This document shows, in pieces, positions 53,698-62,766 of a stretch of DNA of 64,000 bases. The translations under genes and the position numbers were made by a program. Every line of letters begins with the position of its first letter. Positions within the stretch are counted from its first letter, which is position 1. Origin of the DNA: Bin55 sp963667455 (lineage in GTDB: Bacteria > Pseudomonadota > Gammaproteobacteria > Pseudomonadales > Azotimanducaceae); NCBI GenBank assembly GCA_963667455.2, contig CAXXFR010000014.1, positions 62,001 through 126,000 on the forward strand, written 5' to 3'. A model generated the notes under the pieces. That model searched no databases. It had not been told where the DNA came from and worked only from the letters and a program-made list of their open reading frames with translations.

Positions 53698-54870
53698 CTA
53701 AATTCCGATGTCCTGGAGGTTGTAGTCTTTCAATTCTTCCATACGACTGGAGTCCCAGACATATTGTTTGGATTCGCTGGCCAATGGTTGATATTCGTAC
53801 GGAATTTCATTCGGGTACTTTTGTTGGCGAGCGCTAATGCCGAACATGATCATGCGCGATCTTGATCGAATGTAGTTCTCGTCGTAGACCGAGACCGGAT
53901 TGTGTATGCCGCCACTCTTGACGTTCAAGACAGACTTCCGGCGGTGGAATCCGAAGTTAAGAGTTACGCGAAATTTCGAGCTGGTGTTGTTGAATGAGCC
54001 GTGTATCGCTTGCCGGTTGGTTATTGCAACATCGCCAGGATTGCAGATTAAGGGAACCGCTTCAGGCAGTCGATCAGATCCTGCACTCTCGACCATCGCC
54101 TTGATGTCTGCCTTGCCGTTGCGATGCGATCCAGGTACGACCCACAAGCCGTTTTCGGCGTCACAACCGTACAGTTGTGCCATGAAATTGAAGCCATGCG
54201 TGTTCTCGTCGCGATCAGGTTTGTCCCAATGCGTCCAGCCGTCCTGGTGCCATGCAACGGAGCCGCCTAAGCCCGGTTGCTTAATCCAAAGGACTTCGTT
54301 GAATGGCGTAAAGTCTGACCCATGAATGGCTTCCGCAACGCGAAGCAGCTGTGGATGTCCGTAGACTCGAAGATAGGCTTCCGAAAACTGCAATGCTCCT
54401 GAAATTACTTGCACGATTTCTTTCGGGGCATCGTCAGGCGGCTCAAGCTCCAACATTCTTGACGGATGCCTTCCGTGTGCGGCCGAAGTACCTCCAACCG
54501 GATCTGAGAGCGGGCGGACCCAGCTGATCGTGCGTGCGCTTCGACCTCCAGAAATTGCAGGCCGACCAAATCTGTCGACGGATTCCCCTCGAGCGACAGG
54601 AAGACGATCTATGAGGTTGACTAAGTCCCTTTCGATTTCTGCTCGTTCTTCGCGGTCAATCACTCCTTCGAAGATGTAGAAACCAAATTCGGAATACGCA
54701 TCGAGAATCGCCTTGTCCAATTCGCCCGATTTCGAGAACTTGATCTTGCCCCGATTGCCCAAAGCCATCGCCCGGCGAGTACCTTCCGACCGATACTCGA
54801 CCATCGCCGACTCGGCTTGTCCATAGTCGTGACGTGCGGCGGCGGCTCGCGGCAGTGCAGATTGATTCAT
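53698..54870 (-). CDS. Phytanoyl-CoA dioxygenase (PhyH) family protein
   Basis: A 390-residue Fe(II)/2-oxoglutarate oxygenase. Metal ligands: H-x-D in AWHQDGWTHW and distal His in AIHGSFNNTS; the co-substrate Arg follows in KFRVTLNFGFH. An N-terminal ~60 residue extension precedes the first conserved strand AYSEFGFYIFEGVI. ATG at 54870. It lies 37 bases after the sulfatase gene and 26 before the Gfo/Idh gene, in one unit. Co-location with a sulfatase suggests a sulfated organic substrate; this is inference. Confidence 0.88.
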   Translation of the reverse strand: MNQSALPRAAAARHDYGQAESAMVEYRSEGTRRAMALGNRGKIKFSKSGELDKAILDAYSEFGFYIFEGVIDREERAEIERDLVNLIDRLPVARGESVDRFGRPAISGGRSARTISWVRPLSDPVGGTSAAHGRHPSRMLELEPPDDAPKEIVQVISGALQFSEAYLRVYGHPQLLRVAEAIHGSDFTPFNEVLWIKQPGLGGSVAWHQDGWTHWDKPDRDENTHGFNFMAQLYGCDAENGLWVVPGSHRNGKADIKAMVESAGSDRLPEAVPLICNPGDVAITNRQAIHGSFNNTSSKFRVTLNFGFHRRKSVLNVKSGGIHNPVSVYDENYIRSRSRMIMFGISARQQKYPNEIPYEYQPLASESKQYVWDSSRMEELKDYNLQDIGI

Positions 54871-54907
54871 GGATTGGGATCCTCTCTGAATTCAGACACA
54901 ACTATTT

Positions 54908-56359
54908 TCATGCACTAAGGCCTAGCCGTTCAAATTGCTCTGCTGGTGCATGGTTCCATTTCATCGCGTCAATCATGAAATTCGTGAGTCTTGCTTCCAC
55001 TTCAGCATTGCTGGTGGGACTTGTCTGTCCAGGATCGCTCGACAAGTCGAACAGTTGTGTAACAAAAAGTCCATCCAGGTCTCTCCTTCCCAACGCGGGA
55101 ATCCGCATGACCGGACAACCCTTGGAGAATGCTAGCGGTTCATTCCATTGCATATTGGCCAATTCTCTAGGACTGAACGGACTCCTCATATGTGTCGGCA
55201 TCAGGGTGTATTGATTGAGCGGCTCGTTCGATCCTTCCGGCGCACGCATATACACGTACCTGCCGTCTGTAATGTTCACATGCGCACCAAACATACCGTA
55301 CAGCGCTACATCGCGAACCGCGACATCGCTACGAATCAACTCCAAGAGATCGGACCCCTGCATCGATTCGGGTTGGTCTAAGCCGAAGTAGCCCAACAAG
55401 GTAGGTCCAATGTCAATCGTCTGTGTGAGGCTTGATCTCCTCACACCTGATTTCATCGACCGAGGATCCCAGATGAATAGCGGGATGTGTGCAGTCTCGT
55501 TGTACCAAGGAATTCGAGCCTTTCCCCACCAATCGTGTTCTCCGAGGAAGAATCCGTGATCGGTCACAACCATGAGCATCGTGTCTTCCCACATGTCGTG
55601 CTCGTCCATGAAGTCGATTACGGTTCCCAAGTAGTGATCACATTGGGTAAGCAATGCCGCATATTGAAATCGAAGATATTCCACGGCATCGGGATCTTCC
55701 GTAACACGTTCGTACTTGGGCCAGTCAAAGTGCGGACCTTCCCAGTCGTAGTTGTATTTGTCTTTCCACTGCTTCAGCGTGAAGAACGGCTCGTGCGGGT
55801 CGAATGTCTCGATCTGTAGAAACCAGTTGTCCTGGTCCCAGTTGTTTTCGAGGAAGAGTTTGCCCTCAGCGAAAGTTCTCGCCTGCGGTGTCAGCTGCTC
55901 TTCCTGCATGTACTTGCGATTGACTTGATCCTGGCGGGCTACACGTCCGAGGTGCTCGATGTATGGCGGATCCTGCACCTCACCTCTCCATGCATCTCCT
56001 TCCTGGCCTCGCACATTGACCCAGCTCGAATAACGATGGTGGTAGGTTGCACCTCCATCTTCCCAGTAGTGATAGTGGTCCGAGACCAAGTGTGAATAGA
56101 TCCCGTTCTGACGCATCAAGGAAAACGTCGAGTCGTCAAATGGTTCGAAGGGACCCCACGAGCGGTGGAGAAAGTTGTGACGCCCGGTGTGCAATTCGCG
56201 CCGGGCTGGAATGCAGGGCATACTTCCGATGTAGTGGTTTTCGAAAGTCGTTGCCCGTTCGCCAAGGCGAACAAAGTTCGGAGCTAAGGTCCAATCACAC
56301 CCATAGTTTGGAAGCATGTGACGATTCAACGAATCGTACATGACCATGATCGCCTTCAT
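54908..56359 (-). CDS. Sulfatase (formylglycine-dependent)
   Basis: A 483-residue arylsulfatase-family hydrolase. The formylglycine motif C-x-P-x-R is Cys49-Ile-Pro51-Ala-Arg53, followed by ELHTGR. Metal ligands include Asp9 (VMYDS) and TDHGFFLGEHDWWGK. There is no signal peptide, so it is probably cytosolic. The substrate may be a sulfated small molecule or glycan fragment. It heads a minus-strand unit with PhyH and Gfo/Idh genes. No formylglycine-generating enzyme is in the window; Cys-type sulfatases need one elsewhere. Confidence 0.93.
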   Translation of the reverse strand: MKAIMVMYDSLNRHMLPNYGCDWTLAPNFVRLGERATTFENHYIGSMPCIPARRELHTGRHNFLHRSWGPFEPFDDSTFSLMRQNGIYSHLVSDHYHYWEDGGATYHHRYSSWVNVRGQEGDAWRGEVQDPPYIEHLGRVARQDQVNRKYMQEEQLTPQARTFAEGKLFLENNWDQDNWFLQIETFDPHEPFFTLKQWKDKYNYDWEGPHFDWPKYERVTEDPDAVEYLRFQYAALLTQCDHYLGTVIDFMDEHDMWEDTMLMVVTDHGFFLGEHDWWGKARIPWYNETAHIPLFIWDPRSMKSGVRRSSLTQTIDIGPTLLGYFGLDQPESMQGSDLLELIRSDVAVRDVALYGMFGAHVNITDGRYVYMRAPEGSNEPLNQYTLMPTHMRSPFSPRELANMQWNEPLAFSKGCPVMRIPALGRRDLDGLFVTQLFDLSSDPGQTSPTSNAEVEARLTNFMIDAMKWNHAPAEQFERLGLSA

Positions 56360-56432
56360 TTCGTACCTCCCTCCCCGTCGGTCGATCTATCAGACAGTGC
56401 TTGGCATGAGCTCGAATCCGCAAGTACCTGAG

Positions 56433-57557
56433 CTAGTTTGTCTCAGGCTGCAGAGGTTCTCCCGCAAGTCGCTTCTCTTCGATTTCTTCCCTTGTCTTCT
56501 TCATCAAGACGTACCTTACCGGTGAAATCGGATGGCTCATGTTGGCACGCATATGAGCTCCGTCTTCCGCTGCCAATCGTCGCCAAAGAGATTCGATTCC
56601 GGTATTGTCAATGTCAGCATTGGCAAGAAGGTACATAGCCACATAGTCGGCTTCCTTCTCAAACCGATGTGAGTATGAGACTGCTCCAAGCTGAGTGAAT
56701 ACCCCACTCAACCAGCGACCTTGGGCCAACAATGCCACATCTGCGATTGCTCCGACAGAGGCTCGAGCCAATCTCTTTCGCATGTGTCGAGAGACATTGT
56801 GTGCTAGTTCATGAGCCAAGATGTACTGCAGTTCCTGCTCATCATCGTCGAGGAATCGAAGCATTCCAGTGGTTATCCACACAGAATTACCGTCTGCGTA
56901 AGCATTCACCCATCCGTCGTCAGCAACGTAGACGTTGGACCGACATACTTCAACGGGGATAACCTCGATTGGATCTAGCACTTTGGTTCCTCTTTTCAGT
57001 TCGATCAAAACCGGGTTAGGGTCTTGTTGTTTCGCTACCTTCGTCAGTGCCTTTCTCAGTGCCGCCGATGTTCTAGTCGCATCGCCGTTCACTGAAATCA
57101 CCGTGTCTCCAACCTGGATCCCTGCTTTCGCTGCGGGCGAGTCCTCAGCCACTCCCCAAATTTCCGGCTCATTCCATCTCTTTTTTCGAACTTCCAGGAC
57201 CACAGAGAAGACAAAGCGCGATTTGGGGCGTGGAGGTGGTGGTGCAACCCCAATGCGATAGCTTGTTTGACCTTCGCAAAGAACGGTGTTCTTCGACAGA
57301 ATTGGCCAAGCGGCCGTTAAGACTTGCTGAGACCCAGACGAGAGATTGTTCGCCAGCATCAATTCCTGCTGGCTCAATTCATCTGCCACCTCTTCAGGTG
57401 AAATCGGCGGCGGACGCGTCATGGTGGCACAGCCGCTGAACAGCATTGCAGTACCCACGCAAAGGCAGACTGCGACGAGAGAATTCACTCTCTTACCTGC
57501 CATCCGTCGTCTGCCACTAGGAGATTCACTGTTGCTTGCATTGTGTAGCAAGATCAT
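56433..57557 (-). CDS. M48-family metallopeptidase lipoprotein with PDZ domain
   Basis: A ~374-residue exported peptidase. The signal segment NSLVAVCLCVGTAMLFSGC ends in a lipobox Cys, so the mature protein is probably lipid-anchored. A PDZ domain follows (AEDSPAAKAGIQVGDTVISVNG near residue 140), then the zinc site HELAH with the third ligand Glu in FEKEADYVAMYLL. The order, PDZ first then peptidase, is unusual compared with periplasmic BepA/LoiP-like members. ATG at 57557 has GGAGGG at good spacing; the frame reaches 57581. It may degrade misfolded envelope proteins. Confidence 0.87.
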   Translation of the reverse strand: MILLHNASNSESPSGRRRMAGKRVNSLVAVCLCVGTAMLFSGCATMTRPPPISPEEVADELSQQELMLANNLSSGSQQVLTAAWPILSKNTVLCEGQTSYRIGVAPPPPRPKSRFVFSVVLEVRKKRWNEPEIWGVAEDSPAAKAGIQVGDTVISVNGDATRTSAALRKALTKVAKQQDPNPVLIELKRGTKVLDPIEVIPVEVCRSNVYVADDGWVNAYADGNSVWITTGMLRFLDDDEQELQYILAHELAHNVSRHMRKRLARASVGAIADVALLAQGRWLSGVFTQLGAVSYSHRFEKEADYVAMYLLANADIDNTGIESLWRRLAAEDGAHMRANMSHPISPVRYVLMKKTREEIEEKRLAGEPLQPETN

Positions 57558-57581
57558 CTTCAAACCCTCCGATTTCATCAA

Positions 57582-58044
57582 GCGAAAAGCACATCGGCTA
57601 TCGCTAGGTTTCCCACAACATAGTAGCGAACGTGAACATACTGCACATACGGGTCGCAGGCTTCGCCGCTCTCAGTAATTAGTCCCAATACGCTTTTGTT
57701 AGTTCAACTCGGTCTTCTTGAGTGCCCTAGCGCTTTTCAAGGACACATTCAAACGTCTCTCAACTGACAGGAGTTTCCCTGAATAGCTGTGAGGTAGTGT
57801 CTAAGGCCACAATCCATCCCACATTGGAGTTGCTGGCACGAGTGCAACCCAAAATCCAAGGTGTCACGACCGTCCCATCTCGTACTCAACGATCCGTACC
57901 TGCTGGACAGGTACCTTTAAGCTATTGCCGTAACGATGACGAGAGTGGTTGGTAGACGGACGGGTTGTAGATCCTGATCTAGCCATCTGGCTCGCTCGGT
58001 GCGGTTCAATACAATTCGGTTTAGCTTGCAAAATGGAGGCTCCA
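57582..58044. other. Intergenic region between divergent genes
   Basis: About 460 bases. A short hairpin (GTACCTG, five-base loop, CAGGTAC at 57896-57914) has no T-run. A frame on the minus strand at 57864-58265 overlaps the enoyl-CoA hydratase gene and is judged spurious. Nothing else is recognised. Confidence 0.5.
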
Positions 58045-58923
58045 GTGGCCGACTTTAACACCCTAATCATCGACCGAGTGGGTACCGACGGACGTGTTGG
58101 CCGAATCACGCTCAATCGACCCGAGAAACTAAACGCACTGTCCAGCGAGCTCATCTTTGAATTGAATGAAGCTCTCCACGACATGGAAGCCGACGACAGC
58201 GTTCGTGTACTGGTATTGCGGGGACACGGTCGAGCGTTCTGTGCCGGGTACGACCTGACACCCAATCCAGGGGCTCCCGGTCCGAAGCGGCATTACAAGT
58301 CCGCCGATGACAAGCGGCGAACGCTGATCATGGGTTTGCGAACGAGCATGCAGCAGGTCACCGACATCCAAATGTACTTCTGGAACATGGCGAAAGTGAC
58401 CATTGCATCGCTTCACGGCTATGCGGTCGCAGGCGGCTGCGAGTTGGCAATGATGGCCGACTTGGTAGTTGCGGCAGACGACACTCAAATCGGACACCCT
58501 GGACACCGCGGCCTGGGAGTTGCTCGAAATGGCGTGATTTGGCCGTTGGTTATCGGTATGCGGAAGGCGAAGGAACTCTCCTACACCGGCGAGAACATTC
58601 TTGCGACTGAAGCACAAGAAATTGGCATGATCAACTACGCTTGGCCCAAAGATGAACTCGAAGAACGAACCATCGCGTTTGCTGATCGTATTGCCAATAT
58701 GACGGCAGATCACCTGGCCATCTTGAAGGTCAACATGAACCGGTTCTACGAAAACATGGGCATCTATTCCTCCGTACGCAGCAGTACGGAACACGATGCG
58801 ATGGCGCAGTTCACAGGATACGCCTATCAGTGGCGCGATCAAATGGCGAACAACGGATGGAAGGCTGCTCTGGAGTGGCGAGACAGTCCCTACCGAGGAA
58901 CCGACACCTACAAGAGAAAGTAA
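58045..58923 (+). CDS. Enoyl-CoA hydratase/isomerase family protein (copy 2)
   Basis: A 292-residue crotonase-fold protein, the paralogue of the gene at 20098. Shared blocks include ITLNRPEKLNALS, ALHDMEADDS, MQQVTDIQMYFWNMAK and SLHGYAVAGGCELAMMADL; most of the C-terminal 100 residues are the same. GTG at 58045 has GGAGG five bases upstream and gives an N-terminus (ADFNTLIIDR) that lines up with the paralogue. The longer frame from 57949 is not supported. The reaction type is uncertain. An ankyrin-repeat gene follows 36 bases later. Confidence 0.92.
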   Translation: MADFNTLIIDRVGTDGRVGRITLNRPEKLNALSSELIFELNEALHDMEADDSVRVLVLRGHGRAFCAGYDLTPNPGAPGPKRHYKSADDKRRTLIMGLRTSMQQVTDIQMYFWNMAKVTIASLHGYAVAGGCELAMMADLVVAADDTQIGHPGHRGLGVARNGVIWPLVIGMRKAKELSYTGENILATEAQEIGMINYAWPKDELEERTIAFADRIANMTADHLAILKVNMNRFYENMGIYSSVRSSTEHDAMAQFTGYAYQWRDQMANNGWKAALEWRDSPYRGTDTYKRK

Positions 58924-58959
58924 CTCTCAACGAGTTTACAGTCTGTTCGGTGCTTTCTC

Positions 58960-60582
58960 GTGCCTGAATCGAATCCTCCGAGTCTCGTACGACCCTTTGA
59001 GTTGCAACCAGGCCAATCTCATTGGTACGGAGACTGGGCAGCGGAAGACATTTGGGAACTGCTTCAAGCGGCGCGCTCTGGCTGCGTCAAAACCATTGCC
59101 AGGCTAGTTGAAAAGGATCCCTCGCTAGTCCATGCGGACTATTGGTACACGCCGCCCATCCATTTTGCTGTAAGAGAGGGACACCTCGATGCAGTGAAAC
59201 TGCTTGTGGAAGCAGGTGCCGATGCCTCCCACCGTTCACTGGATGGCGAGGAGACACTCATGGACTTTGCGTCGGATCGTGGGCATGTTGATGTTGTCGA
59301 TTTTCTGAAGCAACGAGACGCCCCGATGTTTGCCGTGGAACAGTCCATTCACACGGCAATCAAGCGAGGTGCACACGATGAAGTTCGCTCATTGCTGAAG
59401 GAGTCTCCAGACCTTGCCAATTCTCCTGGCCAGTTGGGTCGAACCCCACTCCACTATGCAGTGGAGACCGAAGATAAAGCATTGGTTGAGTTGCTGGTGG
59501 AAAGTGGCGCTGATGTCGATGCACAAGGCTTCAGCAGCGACGATCGTCTGGGCGGTCACGGCTTTCGACCGGTTACGCTCGCAATGTGGCATCACCCTTA
59601 CTGGCGTATGCGCAATTGCTTGGCTATCGCACGGTTACTTCTAAATCGAGGTGCACGATACACCCTGCCCATAGCCGCGGCAATGGGCGACCAAGATCAA
59701 GTAAGGAAGTTGCTGGATAGTGACGATGCCGATCCGAACTTTCAGGAATCCGGGGGCAAGCGAGCTATTTCGGCCGCCGCTGAACGAAATTATCTGGACA
59801 TCGTCAGACTGCTTCTAAGTCGCGGTGCGGATCCAAACCTGCCCGAGGGTCCCAACTGTCCGCGGGGCTACGCACTGTGGAGCGCAGCTCGATTCGGATA
59901 TCGGGAAGTCGCCGAACTGTTGCTTGAGCACGGTGCGGACCCCAATGCTCAAGTGGAGTCCTCTGGCTCCCCAATAGACTCCGCAAAAGACGACAAGATG
60001 CGCAATCTTCTCTACCGTTATGGTGGACGCGTCATTCTGGCCGCTCACTTCCACCAAGGCAACATGGATGTCATTGCCGCTTTGTTGGAACGATGTCCAG
60101 AGAAGATTACCGAGTCGGAAGTTGCAGAAGGATTCACCATGGCCGCCAGCAATGACGACGAGGACATGATTCGGCTTCTACTTGCAAGAGGACTTCGAGT
60201 CCCGAACAACGTCACCGCCTGTCAGACCTACTTGTGGAGGTCTCTGCGCATCGCAGAACTGCTACTACAAAACGGAATGGATCCGAACTTGCCAAACTGG
60301 CAACTCGTAAGACCGCTACATCACATGGCAGCGACTGGCAATGTCGAGGCAGCCAAGTTATTCCTCAAGTACGGAGCCGATCCCACGCTGATTGATGAAG
60401 AATACCGTTCGACACCCCTTGGCTGGGCCGCTCGCAAGAATCAACAGGAATTCATCGAATTCCTGCTCGATCACGAGCCAAAGTTACGAGACTTGCGACC
60501 GTTGAATCAACCCGATTGGGCGAGGCCGATTGCGTGGGCAAGACGTCGGAAGCACCAACGAATTGTCGAGTTGCTCAGTTGA
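58960..60582 (+). CDS. Ankyrin-repeat protein
   Basis: A 540-residue protein made almost wholly of ankyrin repeats, about 12 units, each with the pattern TPLHxAxxxG...VxxLLxxGADxN: for example TPPIHFAVREGHLDAVKLLVEAGAD, given in part, LGRTPLHYAVETEDKALVELL and LVRPLHHMAATGNVEAAKLFL. No signal peptide or enzymatic domain is seen. Such proteins bind other proteins; roles range from housekeeping to host interaction. GTG at 58960. It is in the same direction as the enoyl-CoA hydratase. Confidence 0.93.
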   Translation: MPESNPPSLVRPFELQPGQSHWYGDWAAEDIWELLQAARSGCVKTIARLVEKDPSLVHADYWYTPPIHFAVREGHLDAVKLLVEAGADASHRSLDGEETLMDFASDRGHVDVVDFLKQRDAPMFAVEQSIHTAIKRGAHDEVRSLLKESPDLANSPGQLGRTPLHYAVETEDKALVELLVESGADVDAQGFSSDDRLGGHGFRPVTLAMWHHPYWRMRNCLAIARLLLNRGARYTLPIAAAMGDQDQVRKLLDSDDADPNFQESGGKRAISAAAERNYLDIVRLLLSRGADPNLPEGPNCPRGYALWSAARFGYREVAELLLEHGADPNAQVESSGSPIDSAKDDKMRNLLYRYGGRVILAAHFHQGNMDVIAALLERCPEKITESEVAEGFTMAASNDDEDMIRLLLARGLRVPNNVTACQTYLWRSLRIAELLLQNGMDPNLPNWQLVRPLHHMAATGNVEAAKLFLKYGADPTLIDEEYRSTPLGWAARKNQQEFIEFLLDHEPKLRDLRPLNQPDWARPIAWARRRKHQRIVELLS

Positions 60583-60626
60583 TCTGACACGAGCACCAAT
60601 GCACTCGTAGGAGTCGTAGCGAGCTG

Positions 60627-60791
60627 CTAGACCTCTAGCATGTCGAAATCGCTCTTTGGTGTGCCACATTCCGGACATATCCAATCTTCGGGTACATTGG
60701 CCCAAAGCGTTCCCGGTTCAATCCCTTCATCCGGAAGTCCTTCAGCTTCGTCGTAGATGAAGCCGCAAGTCATGCACTGATACTTTTTCAC
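60627..60791 (-). CDS. Rubredoxin
   Basis: A 54-residue one-iron protein. The iron ligands are Cys6, Cys9, Cys39 and Cys42 in YQCMTCGF and WICPECGTPK, with the usual aromatic residues between. AGGAGG nine bases ahead of GTG at 60791 fixes the start; the longer open frame to 60875 is not conserved. It carries electrons in alkane oxidation, oxygen detoxification or cytochrome assembly, depending on partners. No reductase or alkane hydroxylase is nearby. Confidence 0.96.
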   Translation of the reverse strand: MKKYQCMTCGFIYDEAEGLPDEGIEPGTLWANVPEDWICPECGTPKSDFDMLEV

Positions 60792-61200
60792 GTCAAGTAC
60801 CCTCCTGGTTTTGCTCCGCGAGTTGGTGGACGCGAACGGCTTTGGGTGCGAAAATCTCTCTTCGCAACACGTCAAGTCAAGCCGCAGTCCATCCGTAGCT
60901 AACTACCAAGTGCCTATTATCGTTACTCACCGAGAAGAAACAAGCTGACATCCGCACGAAAGGCAACACAAAGATCGCAGATTGCACAACAGTCTTCGCG
61001 CATAACTCCTCAAGTGGGCCGGCAATCTTTTCCTTGCCTTTGCGGTGCACTGTATCCAGAAGTGACATTCAAGAGCAAGGGTTCTCACAATCTCAGCCAA
61101 TCACTGCACCGATGAATATCGGGGGCAGGTCAGCCGCCGCTACAGGTTTTTCTAACATGTATTGACCAATTTGGAGCAATACTCGCATCGGATTCGCACA
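60792..61200. other. Intergenic region
   Basis: About 400 bases between divergent rubredoxin and epimerase genes. A 63-codon frame at 60877-61068 (minus) has no clear ribosome binding site and unnatural composition. No riboswitch or RNA gene was recognised. Confidence 0.5.
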
Positions 61201-61956
61201 ATGAACGACGCAATTCTCATCACTGGTCTAAGCGGACTGATCGGCCGTGCTTTGCATTCGAGAGTCATCGAGCTGGCTCCGATTCGCGCTCTCAATCGAA
61301 GCGAAGTTGAAGGTGTCGATTGCATTCGTGCCAGTATTGATCAATATGACGACATTCGTGCCGCGTTCAACGGTGTTGAAACCGTCGTACATCTTGCGGC
61401 CAAGGCAGGGGAGCGCTACTCGTGGGAGGAGCTCAATAGCACGAACATACTCGGCACTTACAACGTGCTGAGAGCTGCTTCAGACGCGGGTTGCAAACGG
61501 CTCATTTTCGCAAGTAGCGGGGCGACAGTGTCTGGTTATGAAGCGATTGAACCCTACAAGACGTTAGTTAGCGGCGAGTACTCGCGATCGCCAACCAGCT
61601 GGAAGCTAATCGACCACAATTCTCCTACTTGGCCATCAGGAATCTACGGTAGCACCAAGGTCTGGGGCGAAAGTATCTGTCGCCACTTTGCCGATAAGAC
61701 GGATCTTTCCGTGCATTGTGTGCGCATTGGCTATGTGAATCGTGATGATCGACCGTCCCGTCCAAGAGATTGGGCGATTTGGTGCAGTCAACGCGATATC
61801 GTCAGTGCATTGATGTGTGGCATCCAAGCCTCAGCAGCCTCGAAGTTTGCAACCTACTTCGTCACCTCTCGGAACCAGTGGGGCTATAGAGACTTGTCCC
61901 ACACCGAGAACATCATTGGATTCGTACCTCAAGACGAGGCCGAACAATACCGCTAG
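61201..61956 (+). CDS. NAD-dependent epimerase/dehydratase (extended SDR)
   Basis: A 251-residue sugar-nucleotide-type SDR. The Rossmann motif is ITGLSGLIGRAL, with VVHLAAKAG and the catalytic Y-x3-K as YGSTK. The C-terminal substrate domain is short, as in the uronate dehydrogenase branch. ATG at 61201 starts directly before the first strand; the frame extends to 61162. It lies 42 bases upstream of modA but is not obviously functionally linked to it. Confidence 0.9.
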   Translation: MNDAILITGLSGLIGRALHSRVIELAPIRALNRSEVEGVDCIRASIDQYDDIRAAFNGVETVVHLAAKAGERYSWEELNSTNILGTYNVLRAASDAGCKRLIFASSGATVSGYEAIEPYKTLVSGEYSRSPTSWKLIDHNSPTWPSGIYGSTKVWGESICRHFADKTDLSVHCVRIGYVNRDDRPSRPRDWAIWCSQRDIVSALMCGIQASAASKFATYFVTSRNQWGYRDLSHTENIIGFVPQDEAEQYR

Positions 61957-61998
61957 ATGAACTGCTCGGTTTAGAGACCTAGGCAGCAATGACCGGGT

Positions 61999-62766
61999 AT
62001 GCAAGACTTCTCTAGCTATCTCCTACGCGTAGTCGTATTTGGCGTTCTGTACGTTGCCACACCATGCCCTGCTGAAGAAGCTGTCGTGGCAGTTGCAACC
62101 AATTTTCTTCCGACTGCTGAAGCGTTGGCACAAGAGTTCATGTCCGACAACGAGGAGGAAATACAGTTGCGGTCGGGATCGACGGGGCAATTATTCGCAC
62201 AGACGGCGCGGGGAGCTCCGTTCGACGTATTTCTGTCGGCAGACAAGCAACGTGTCGACGAGCTGGTCAAGAGAGAGCTTGCACAAGAAGAAAGTCGCTT
62301 TACCTACGCCATCGGTCGCATCTGCTTCTATATGAACCCTCGTTCCGAGATTTCAAAGACTGTCGAGGAAGCGTTTAAGGAACTAGCGTTCGATCAATTG
62401 GCAATAGCCAATCCACGAGTCGCACCCTATGGCGATGCAGCCCTCAGAGCATTGGACCACATCGGCTACGACGCTGAGGTCCACGAAATCAAGATCGTTA
62501 CCGCGCAGTCTGTGGGACATGCGTTCACGCTGGTTTCGACAGGGAGCGCAAGTTTCGGAATCGTCGCACTTTCCTCTCTAGTGAACCAATCCGTTTCTGA
62601 CGGTCACTACTATGTCATTCCAGACGATACCCATCCGACCATTCGGCAGGATGCAGTCTTGTTGAACCAAGGATCCGAGAACCGAACGGCAAAGAGATTC
62701 TTGAGTTTTTTGACTAGCAAGGAAGGCAAAGAAATCATTCGCAGCCACGGGTACGCGTCCGATTGA
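61999..62766 (+). CDS. modA: Molybdate ABC transporter, periplasmic binding protein
   Basis: A 255-residue protein with a signal peptide (YLLRVVVFGVLYVATPCPA). The mature part matches ModA: VAVATNFLPTAEALAQEF, a GSTGQLFAQ anion-binding turn, GAPFDVFLSADKQRVDEL and ANPRVAPYGDAALRAL. It captures molybdate or tungstate in the periplasm. ATG at 61999. It overlaps modB by four bases (TTGA), so expression is coupled. Confidence 0.95.
   Translation: MQDFSSYLLRVVVFGVLYVATPCPAEEAVVAVATNFLPTAEALAQEFMSDNEEEIQLRSGSTGQLFAQTARGAPFDVFLSADKQRVDELVKRELAQEESRFTYAIGRICFYMNPRSEISKTVEEAFKELAFDQLAIANPRVAPYGDAALRALDHIGYDAEVHEIKIVTAQSVGHAFTLVSTGSASFGIVALSSLVNQSVSDGHYYVIPDDTHPTIRQDAVLLNQGSENRTAKRFLSFLTSKEGKEIIRSHGYASD

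Noticed and set aside
57864..58265. 133-codon minus-strand frame opposite the second enoyl-CoA hydratase
   Set aside because: It mirrors a conserved coding region and has no ribosome binding site or family similarity.
60877..61068. 63-codon minus-strand frame upstream of rubredoxin
   Set aside because: No clear ribosome binding site and no recognisable domain.
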